A stretch of 64,000 bases of DNA from Candidatus Obscuribacterales bacterium. GTDB taxonomy: Bacteria > Cyanobacteriota > Vampirovibrionia > Obscuribacterales > Obscuribacteraceae. Positions within the stretch are counted from its first letter, which is position 1, and the number at the start of each line of letters is the position of its first letter. The translations under genes were made by a program, and so were the position numbers. Location: NCBI GenBank assembly GCA_020050835.1, contig JAGVKB010000104.1, positions 1-64,000 of the forward strand, in the 5' to 3' direction. Under the pieces are notes generated by a model. The model was given only the letters and a program-made list of their open reading frames with translations. It ran no database searches and was not told where the DNA came from. Positions 28,822 to 36,092 of the stretch are shown one piece after another.

Positions 28822-29484
28822 ATGACTATTCGACGTTCAATTCAAGCGCTTCTGCTCTCCTTACTACTCGTTGCAGCGCCAGCTTTCGCTAAGCGGCCGG
28901 CTGCAGAAGGGACATTAGTCGCCGATCGAATACTGCCGAGATCCTCTGTCTGCCAGGATGAGGTCGAGAAAGCTGAAAGCTCGAAGTTACCCCAGCTACA
29001 GCTGGCACCAAAGCTGATTAACCTGGGCGATGCCTACCGCCGAGAAGGGGCAACCATGGAGGCGATTCCGGTCTACGAAAGAGCGCTGGAAATCTTCAAG
29101 AAGGCGGGGCAGATTGGTTGCGTCCGTGCGTTGGATTGTCAGATAGCGCTGGGCGATCTATACGAAGACAGCGGGCGTTTTGACAAATCGGCTAAGGTGT
29201 ATGGCGATGCTGCCGCGTTGAAGGAGACCACCGATGTCTATCGGGTGCCGCTTCTGCACAAACTGGCAGCAGTCTTGGTCAAAGGAGGCAAGCAACCGCA
29301 AGCGATTGCAGTCTACAAGCGAGCGCTGGCTGCCTGTGAGAAGTACTACGGGGTGAATCATCAAGCAGTAGCAGACATTCTTCTGGAATACGCGGACGTG
29401 TTGCGAAAGTCCAATCAATCGGCTGAAGCGAAAAAACTAGACGATCGCGCCCGAGCAATCCTGTCCAAGAAGAACAAGAAGTAA
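28822..29484 (+). CDS. Secreted TPR protein, 220 aa
   Basis: Signal peptide at residues 7-24 (IQALLLSLLLVAAPAFA). The mature part contains about three to four tetratricopeptide repeats with AL-x-I-F-K-K-A-G, LGDLYEDSGRFDKSAKVYGDAA, and AIAVYKRALAACEKYYG, ending in KKLDDRARAIL. TPRs mediate protein binding; the partner is unknown. It has only a weak purine-rich ribosome site and converges on the 505-aa repeat protein. Confidence 0.75.
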   Translation: MTIRRSIQALLLSLLLVAAPAFAKRPAAEGTLVADRILPRSSVCQDEVEKAESSKLPQLQLAPKLINLGDAYRREGATMEAIPVYERALEIFKKAGQIGCVRALDCQIALGDLYEDSGRFDKSAKVYGDAAALKETTDVYRVPLLHKLAAVLVKGGKQPQAIAVYKRALAACEKYYGVNHQAVADILLEYADVLRKSNQSAEAKKLDDRARAILSKKNKK

Positions 29485-29495
29485 ACCTGCTTCTA

Positions 29496-31013
29496 CTAAA
29501 TATTGATCCCCAAACGCCGCAATGTGTCAGCTGTGGCTAGATGCCCGACCCTGAGCGGAGTTCGTCCGAAAGCTGCCAGGACAACTTCTTTTGGCGCGGC
29601 GACTGATTGTCGCCGATAAGAATCACCATGGTCTGCCCGCTCGCGAGATGATGCGGCCCCGGCCGTTTTTGTCTGCGCGGATTTTTCTTGGCCGACAACC
29701 GATGCGCCGACCACCCGCTTGCCGGTCGAGAAGCGAGCATGCAACAGCTTTGCCGAGTCGAACTCGGCAAGCGGAATGCGAGCTTGCGACTTCATTTTCC
29801 CGACCGGCTTAGCAAGGATCTCCACTTTACCGGCTTCCGCTTGCGCGAAGAGTAGAACGTGGACATCTTTTGCTAGAGTGCCTGCATTCGCGAGTTCGTT
29901 TAGCCCCTTGAGCACCTGATTCTCTTCGAGAAAGTCAAAGACCGGGCGTTCCATCACCAGCCTCGACTCCTTGAGTATTAATTGCAGCTGGTCCTTCCCT
30001 TCCTCCGGCTCAGGCAACCGCCCAATTACTTTGACAAGCTGGTTTTCGCGAATCACAGCGGCACCAACGACTGCCGGTTTGTCGCGAAATGCATCGAACA
30101 ATTTGTACTTGTCGGCAAACTCATTGGGCCAGAAGCGTGTCACAGTACGGCCATCAGCGGTCGTTCTCTCCCAGAGTTCTAAGCTGGAGTCGCAACCATC
30201 AGCTTGCCCTGACCGGCTCTGAAACAGCAGGACATACGATTGCTTAGGCAGCTTGTGCCGACTGGACAACTCATGAAGCTCCTTGAGAGCGGTATTTGAC
30301 TGCAAAAACTCACGCACCGGCGTACTGGCAGCCTCGCTCGACAACGCCAATAGATGTCCTAGCAGGTCCTCAACATTTTCGGGACGAGCCACCTCACCAA
30401 TCACTGCCACCAACTCCTTCTCGGCGATGATGGCTGCACCAACTACGGTCTTTTTTCCCTGGTAATAGCAATGAAGCTTAGCTGCATCCTTAAACTCGTG
30501 CGGCTTGAACCGGGTGAAAACTCGGTCGTCTTTCGAGGTTTGAGTAAGCAACTCGACGCCAACCTCTCCTGACTTACGGAAAAGCAGCACATATGCTCCC
30601 TTCGGGAGTTCGCCTGCCAGCTTGCCCTTGAGCTCACCAAATACCGGATGCTTTTTGACCCAGTCCACAATCTCTTGTTTCTTCTGCTTTTCGAGCTCCT
30701 TTGCTACCGCCGACAGCTGTTGCTGTATCTTTTCCAGATGGTCTTCAGCCAGGCGTCTGGTGTGAGCTTCACTTTTATCGTCCACATGCAGCCGCATGCT
30801 TGGTAACTGCTCGAGAATTTCGTCGAAACTGCGCGCGATGCGCTGAGCACATCCGCGATCGCTTTGAGCGCTGTCTTTGATATATTTCTTGCAAGCACCC
30901 AGGCTAGCCAGCAATGTCTTGATTGTCTTTAAGTGACTGCTGTCCGACTTGAGGTTGCACTCGGCAACCGCCTTCCGGGCCTTTTCTATTGCTTCTTCCA
31001 TGTCTTGAGTCAA
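29496..31013 (-). CDS. Cytoplasmic protein with three copies of an unrecognised domain
   Basis: Residues 1-113 are helical with a coiled-coil-like stretch (about 85-113). Three related domains follow, at about 115-210, 231-335 and 356-445. Each contains an (S/G/D)-x-x-V-L-L-F strand, a glycine turn, TRF-x-P-x-E-F or IPLAEF, a KL-x-x-x-(Y/F) helix, and a VVGA-(A/S)-x-I/V strand; the first two end in an (I/V)-I-G strand. The third copy is the most divergent and is followed by a Ser/Thr-rich linker and a short C-terminal helix. I do not recognise the domain in any named family. No signal peptide. ATG 31013. Confidence 0.65.
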   Translation of the reverse strand: MTQDMEEAIEKARKAVAECNLKSDSSHLKTIKTLLASLGACKKYIKDSAQSDRGCAQRIARSFDEILEQLPSMRLHVDDKSEAHTRRLAEDHLEKIQQQLSAVAKELEKQKKQEIVDWVKKHPVFGELKGKLAGELPKGAYVLLFRKSGEVGVELLTQTSKDDRVFTRFKPHEFKDAAKLHCYYQGKKTVVGAAIIAEKELVAVIGEVARPENVEDLLGHLLALSSEAASTPVREFLQSNTALKELHELSSRHKLPKQSYVLLFQSRSGQADGCDSSLELWERTTADGRTVTRFWPNEFADKYKLFDAFRDKPAVVGAAVIRENQLVKVIGRLPEPEEGKDQLQLILKESRLVMERPVFDFLEENQVLKGLNELANAGTLAKDVHVLLFAQAEAGKVEILAKPVGKMKSQARIPLAEFDSAKLLHARFSTGKRVVGASVVGQEKSAQTKTAGAASSRERADHGDSYRRQSVAAPKEVVLAAFGRTPLRVGHLATADTLRRLGINI

Positions 31014-31184
31014 TCTCTACTGCGGTCCAATATTCTACTGCCTTTACGCTTCAACTGCCGCGTTACAACTAGAGCTGCAAACATCTCGCCAGTCAAAGCT
31101 CGCAATGGCGAACGCGCGGTACAGGTGTGGATTTCACTTTGTTCAGCTATGCAGAACGATGGAGAGACAGCGTTTAGCCATCGG

Positions 31185-31928
31185 CTAATCGCTGGGAAGA
31201 AAGTCATGCATGCCGTGTGATGCAAGGAAGTTTCGAAAGCTGGTCCGCAAGTCGAAACCATCGGGAAGAAAGTCTATTGTCCGAAAAGGGGCCAGACGTT
31301 TAACTTTGACCCGGCCTTCCTTTACCGATTGTCCATTTGGGCCGAGCGTATCGTGCATGAGCAGCAACGTGCCGTCCGCTTGCGGCGTCCAGGTGGAAGT
31401 AGAATTGACCGGACGCACGCTGATCACCTTTCCGCTCGATTTCGACCTGGCGATCTCGAGCGATCTCTCCTTAACCGTTTCTTGATTTCCATAACGTTGA
31501 AGGTGCCGCGAGGCCAGTCCAATTACTACCACCAGCCGGTCGTCACCTTCCACTTCCGAAACATTGGGAAAGCGGGCGCAGTGCCAATAGCCACCCTGGG
31601 CATCTTCCTGCTGGCCAGCCAAAAGGTCGAACCTGTTCTTGTGGCTGCCGAGGAATCGCAGCTGTCCGCCCTTGATCTCATACTCCATGGCAGTCTCCCC
31701 ATGAAGCACTCCAGCCTTCCACGGTGGCACTGCAAACCACTCCTGATCAGTATGCTCCGTCGGCAGCATGCTGTCGCTCCAGACCGCACCGACTTTGATG
31801 GTGGGCAGCACGTTAGCCTCCCACTCCTGCAATGTATGGGTTTTCTCGACTCCACCTCGCAACGGCTCAGCGCTCGCCGGGGAAAAGACGAGTTGCCAAA
31901 GAATCAAAAAAAGTAATGTTCGTACCAT
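31185..31928 (-). CDS. Secreted hypothetical protein, 247 aa
   Basis: Signal peptide at residues 3-20 (RTLLFLILWQLVFSPASA). The mature portion is not recognised; it is strand-rich, with repeated Trp (WSDSMLP, EWFAVPPWKAG, YWHCARF) and a RLVVVIGLA strand. Single Cys only. No neighbour on the same strand is close enough to suggest an operon. Confidence 0.6.
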   Translation of the reverse strand: MVRTLLFLILWQLVFSPASAEPLRGGVEKTHTLQEWEANVLPTIKVGAVWSDSMLPTEHTDQEWFAVPPWKAGVLHGETAMEYEIKGGQLRFLGSHKNRFDLLAGQQEDAQGGYWHCARFPNVSEVEGDDRLVVVIGLASRHLQRYGNQETVKERSLEIARSKSSGKVISVRPVNSTSTWTPQADGTLLLMHDTLGPNGQSVKEGRVKVKRLAPFRTIDFLPDGFDLRTSFRNFLASHGMHDFLPSD

Positions 31929-32024
31929 ACATTCAATCTACCCTCCCACAAAGCGGAATCAGGCAATGTACTAAAATAGGTGATTTCGAATCGGTCGAGA
32001 GCGCCCCCTTGTGAGTTCCAACCC

Positions 32025-33497
32025 ATGCGCATTCATTGCATAGTCTTATCTGCCGGCTTGACGCTTTTGTGCTCGCTCTTTCAACCTTCACACGGCCAGT
32101 CTAACCAGGCGCAAGAGACTTACAGGCTTACAGTGGAAGCCTCGCAGCTAATCCGGGACGGAAGACAATCGGAGGCACAAGCCAAGCTGTCTGAAGTATT
32201 GAAGTTGAACCCCAATTCTTGGGACGCGACCTATTACATGGGATTCTCCTACGAACAGATAGGCGATCTACAAAAGGCACTCATCTGGTATCAGAAGGCT
32301 GAACCATTGGACCAGAATCGGCACGAAGCGGTGCTTGGAGTCGCGCGCATCTATTACAAGCTGAAAGACTACAAGAACGCCATTCCAATCATGGAGCGCC
32401 TGTCCGAAAAACATCCAGCGACAGAGAAGACTTACGCTGGATATCTTGCGCTTGCCCGAAGCTATGCTGAGACTGGCAAGATCAAAGAGTTCTGCGACAC
32501 GGTCGACAAAGCGTTCGCCGTTAAGTCCAATGACCCTAACGGCTGGCGATTTGCCGGACAGGAGATGGACTATCTCAAGCATTACAAAGAAGCGGTCAAG
32601 TATTACAAGGAATATCTAAAACGATTTCCAAATCAACCGGACGCACCACAAATCAGCAAGCGACTCGAAATCGTCAACTACGAAGGCAAGCAGGATGAAG
32701 AGCTTAAGGAGGTCCAAGAAGGATTCTCTCTCGACGGCGATCATGAAGATCTCCGCACCTTCATCCTGTTTGTCGACCCCAATCGTGCAAACGTCTCGGA
32801 TAAGGCGGTTGCTCAATTGCTTTTAGGCTTAAGCGAGATTCCGCGTCATTATCGCAACCAGCTGGAGTCCGCCGGCTACAAGGTGGTGGTGGCACCCTCG
32901 GTGCTCGACGTGCTGCCTCAGCTTGCCGGGCAAACGCCGCGAGGATATGCGCAAGGAAGCACCTGGCACAACTCGAATGGCACGTTTGATCGCGACACCA
33001 GACAGATAGTGATCGCCGAGAAGTACAACGCGGTCGACCGCGGCGGGCAGCTTACGGAAGGACCGCTGGACGAGACGGTTCAGCACGAGTTCGGTCATGC
33101 CATGGACTTTCATCTTGGCGTGTGCAAATTAGGCCGGACGCAGCAGAATCCTTATCCGGAGATCTCTCACAGTCCCTGGTTTACAGAAGCTTACAACTAT
33201 GACTCGCAAAACGTGCCTTTCCAGCTGCGGTCCAAACTGGCTTACTATCTTCAGCCTGGAGACGGCGGAAAAGAAGAGCTGTTTGCCCAGATGTTTCCTC
33301 TTTTCTTCGGGCACGAACCCTCACCAGGCAGCGCGCTCGAGTCTTTCAAACAAGCCTTTCCAACTGTGTTGGCACGAATGGCCGATGCCCGAAAGTTCGA
33401 CCCCGATTATGAGCGGTTCAAGTCTTTCTATGATTCCAAGCTAAAAGACAATACATTGGCACCAAACGAAAGAGTTCAGCAGCTGCTGTCCCAGTAG
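32025..33497 (+). CDS. Secreted TPR protein with gluzincin-type metallopeptidase domain
   Basis: ATG 32025 begins a signal peptide (IHCIVLSAGLTLLCSL, cleavage near SHG). A longer GTG frame from 31980 adds no coding-like sequence. Residues about 25-200 hold TPR units. The C-terminal domain carries VQHEFGHAMDF, a HExxH zinc site, and a downstream EELFAQMFP in which Glu is a likely third ligand, the order seen in gluzincins such as the anthrax lethal-factor-like group. Activity is predicted, and the exact family is not certain. A second HE(W/F)(S/G)H with the same flanking VQ occurs in the giant protein. A strong convergent hairpin terminator follows. Confidence 0.75.
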   Translation: MRIHCIVLSAGLTLLCSLFQPSHGQSNQAQETYRLTVEASQLIRDGRQSEAQAKLSEVLKLNPNSWDATYYMGFSYEQIGDLQKALIWYQKAEPLDQNRHEAVLGVARIYYKLKDYKNAIPIMERLSEKHPATEKTYAGYLALARSYAETGKIKEFCDTVDKAFAVKSNDPNGWRFAGQEMDYLKHYKEAVKYYKEYLKRFPNQPDAPQISKRLEIVNYEGKQDEELKEVQEGFSLDGDHEDLRTFILFVDPNRANVSDKAVAQLLLGLSEIPRHYRNQLESAGYKVVVAPSVLDVLPQLAGQTPRGYAQGSTWHNSNGTFDRDTRQIVIAEKYNAVDRGGQLTEGPLDETVQHEFGHAMDFHLGVCKLGRTQQNPYPEISHSPWFTEAYNYDSQNVPFQLRSKLAYYLQPGDGGKEELFAQMFPLFFGHEPSPGSALESFKQAFPTVLARMADARKFDPDYERFKSFYDSKLKDNTLAPNERVQQLLSQ

Positions 33498-33521
33498 GAA
33501 CTTACCGGCTGGCGATCACAA

Positions 33522-33554
33522 AAGTGGAGCTTACAACGATTGCAAGCTCCACTT
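33522..33554. terminator. Bidirectional hairpin terminator between convergent genes
   Basis: AAGTGGAGCTT (33522-33532) and AAGCTCCACTT (33544-33554) form an 11-bp perfect stem with an 11-nt loop, placed 25 bp after the metallopeptidase stop and before the converging gene. On the minus strand the hairpin is followed by TTTT. Confidence 0.7.
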
Positions 33555-33582
33555 CATGTTCTAATTTGCTACCGCTTCGAGC

Positions 33583-34272
33583 TTAGGACGGGTCGAGCAG
33601 CGGGCTGTGGAGTTTATGTGATTGAGTCTTCGGCTGTTCTGCCACTTCATGCGGCTGATTGACGCGCATGGCGGTTCGCCCGCGTACAGCGCCTAACACA
33701 GCCAGCTGTTGCATTGTCGTGATGACCACGTTCATCGCTGTCTCCAGCTCGTCAATCTTGCCGAAGAGGTGGTCATAGCGACAGACTAAAACGCTTACGC
33801 CATGCGGCACGTTCCATTCCGGATCGAAATGAGAGGAATCTGTTTCGATGCGCATCTGAGACGGTGATTGGAAAAGCAAAGCATCACGCAAGGTAGGATT
33901 TTCGAAGAGGCGCTGGATTCGCGCTTCATCATTGCCCTGAATCAAGAACTTGCTGTCGAAAGCGGCGTCTTGTATCTGCACGTCTTGCAGTCCGAATGCC
34001 TTGCCAACTTGATCGGTCAGTTTCTCGGTCTGAATGGAAAACGCGAAGTCATCGCCGGCTTGGAAGAAAGTCATGACGGTCGTGCCTTTGCTCTTCTTCT
34101 TGCCGTGATGAACAAAGGGGGTAATCACCATCGCCGGGCCCGTTTCCGAATGAGGAAGTGTTAATCCACCCAGGGCGGCCCCTTCAGAAATCTCGATCGC
34201 TTGGCCGCCTTTTGCATCGGCAAAATGTCTCCAAACATAGTCCCAGCCAAAGAGGTCGCTGTGAAACGTCAT
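33583..34272 (-). CDS. Hypothetical protein, 229 aa
   Basis: Not recognised. ATG 34272 is chosen because GGAG lies about nine bases upstream; a TTG start at 34305 is possible. The first residues, HSDLFGWDYVWRHFADA, are aromatic. The middle contains strand-like sections around MVITPFVHHGKKKS and FSIQTEKL. The last 35 residues are polar and probably disordered. No signal peptide or motif of known function. Confidence 0.6.
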   Translation of the reverse strand: MTFHSDLFGWDYVWRHFADAKGGQAIEISEGAALGGLTLPHSETGPAMVITPFVHHGKKKSKGTTVMTFFQAGDDFAFSIQTEKLTDQVGKAFGLQDVQIQDAAFDSKFLIQGNDEARIQRLFENPTLRDALLFQSPSQMRIETDSSHFDPEWNVPHGVSVLVCRYDHLFGKIDELETAMNVVITTMQQLAVLGAVRGRTAMRVNQPHEVAEQPKTQSHKLHSPLLDPS

Positions 34273-34453
34273 AGTCACTTCTCCATCGAATTGCCCGACC
34301 GGCAAGCATCAATCTCTACTGCTCACCAAACGTAGCACATCAGTCTAGACAAATCAGCTCTTCTTAGCAACCACTTAAAGCATCGCTAACATCTAAACAG
34401 GAAGAGATTCCTCTAATACATATCGGCCCGGTCGCTCATCTGCAAATGGTTCG

Positions 34454-34637
34454 ATTTAGCTGTAATGCCGTTTCCATACGCAGCAACGAGTTGTACTCAA
34501 CACAGCCCAGGTTGGGCTTCCCGGGAGCGCCGGCTGCCAGCCGGCTCCTACGAGGGACTTCCTCCACCCGAAGTCGCCAGGCTGGCGGCGCTCCCGAACA
34601 ACGACCAGCGGCAGAGGAAACGGTATTGAATTTAGCT
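34454..34637. mobile_element. MITE-like non-coding element with 8-bp target duplication
   Basis: A 168-bp core (34462-34629) is flanked by the direct repeat ATTTAGCT at 34454-34461 and 34630-34637. Its ends carry a near-perfect 12-bp inverted repeat, AATGCCGTTTCC (34464-34475) and GGAAACGGTATT (34616-34627), with one mismatch. Inside are an 11-bp inverted repeat CGGGAGCGCCG/CGGCGCTCCCG (34522-34532, 34586-34596) and hairpins at 34504-34518, 34529-34545 and 34575-34587. No ORF with coding character is present. An 8-bp duplication and a left end beginning GTAA are reminiscent of IS66-type elements, but the right end differs. Confidence 0.65.
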
Positions 34638-34911
34638 TTGATTGCCGGTAGCTACCGGTTAAACGACGCAAGTCCGCCATCTTCCTGCGGATTGATAGGC
34701 AAACATGCTTCACCTAAATCGCGACAAGCACCACCTGCGCCACCAAGCTCATAGCCGGCGTTCAATCAAGCGAATCCCAGGAAGACATCTTAAGCCCTAA
34801 AATCCAACTGCGCTCCCCACAACGCCGCTCATCCAGGCTGTGCTTAAGCTAGAATGTCCAAATCCCACGCCTCTAGCGCTATGACAGTCCGCCTGAAACA
34901 AAACTTGAACC
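34638..34911. other. Non-coding region between the MITE and the interrupted barrel gene
   Basis: Contains a perfect 14-bp palindrome CCGGTAGCTACCGG (34645-34658) a few bases right of the MITE boundary. Otherwise I see no gene or RNA. Confidence 0.45.
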
Positions 34912-36078
34912 TTGACTGAATCACTACCTTTACAGCGAGCAATTCTCTTAGTCCTCTTCCTCGTCCTGTCCGCTTACAAAGCAGCATTCGGGCAAGGCTG
35001 ACCGAGCGCGCGTGGAATTGTGCCCGGGCTTGGCACGACCGGCGGAGGCAAATTACAGATATCGGTCGGCTGGCGTCATTTGAAGGCGACCAAGTCTTAC
35101 TTCGACTCGCGGCAAAATCACAACTTCAATCGAAGCTGGCAGCCCCGGGAGCGGCTGAGCGTGCTCGACGTCACCGGCCGCTATCGCCTCACCAGTAGAT
35201 TGTCCGTGATTGCCAGCCTGCCAATTGTCATGAACAAGTTCTCGATGTTGGTGCCGCCGCTCGGACCGCTGCAAAGCAGGCGAGACAGCTGGGGAGCCGG
35301 TGGCATCGGAGATCTCAGCGTCTATGGTCAATACTGGCTTTTGAATCCGAAGAATCATCCTTTCGGCAACGTGAATATCGGACTGGGAGTAAAGATTCCA
35401 ACCGGCAGCTGGCGAACGCGGGCGAACATGCCTGACGAAACCGGCGCCAACAACATCGGTCGCTATGTCTATCCGGTCGCCATGATGCCCGGCGACGGTG
35501 GAACAGGCATAATTGCTGGGTTCGAAGCCTTCAAAACTCTGCGAACGCCCAATCTTCTACGCGGCAACACCTTATTTGTTTCGGGCAGTTATCTCTGCAA
35601 TCCGCGCGACACCAACGGCACACCATCTATCATCCAGGAGCTGGGTGTGCCGCTGGCACCATACTTTGCCAGCCAACTTACCAACTCCGTTCCCGATACA
35701 TATTCGCTGCAATGGGGCTTGACCACCAAGGTGCCTGGAACTTGGGATAAACCGCTGTTGCGTGGTTCTCGACTGCGCTTCATGTGGCGCCTGGAAGGTT
35801 TGACTACCAGAGACTTGATCGGCGGCAGCCATGGCTATCGGCAGCCCGGCTACGCGCTTTCGATCGGTCCGGGCTTCTCATATCAATTCGGCAAGAACCT
35901 CCTAATGGTTGACGTTCCAATAGTTTTTAACCGCCATATCAATCCAGGCAAGACTCAAGTTCCCGGTTTACCGGTCAGAACACCCACCGGCGTTGCTCCC
36001 GCTCCCTTCAATGCTTTTCGCAATCTGGGATTGATTGCACCACTGAGCGTTTCGGTGCGCTATGTCCGAACGTTGTGA
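34912..36078 (+). pseudogene. Outer-membrane beta-barrel gene interrupted by an in-frame TGA after its signal peptide
   Basis: TTG 34912 opens a frame that encodes a textbook signal peptide (ILLVLFLVLSAYKAAFGQG) and then meets TGA at 34999-35001. The same frame resumes at once and stays open to 36078 with beta-barrel-like sequence: GGGKLQISVGWRHL, LDVTGRYRLTSRLSVIASLP, and FNRHINPG, similar in layout to the phenol-degradation MetA-like transporter family. GTG 35020 could restart translation but would give a barrel without a signal peptide. Either the gene is inactivated, or the read has an error, or the stop is recoded. Other genes here end in TGA normally. Confidence 0.6.
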
Positions 36079-36092
36079 ATCCACCTGGAGAA

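Noticed and set aside
28626-28892. ORF of 88 aa upstream of the TPR gene
   Set aside because: It overlaps the signal-peptide region of the TPR gene in another frame, has no ribosome site, and its composition looks non-coding.
34456-34754. ORFs within the MITE-like region
   Set aside because: They run through inverted repeats and have no coding character.
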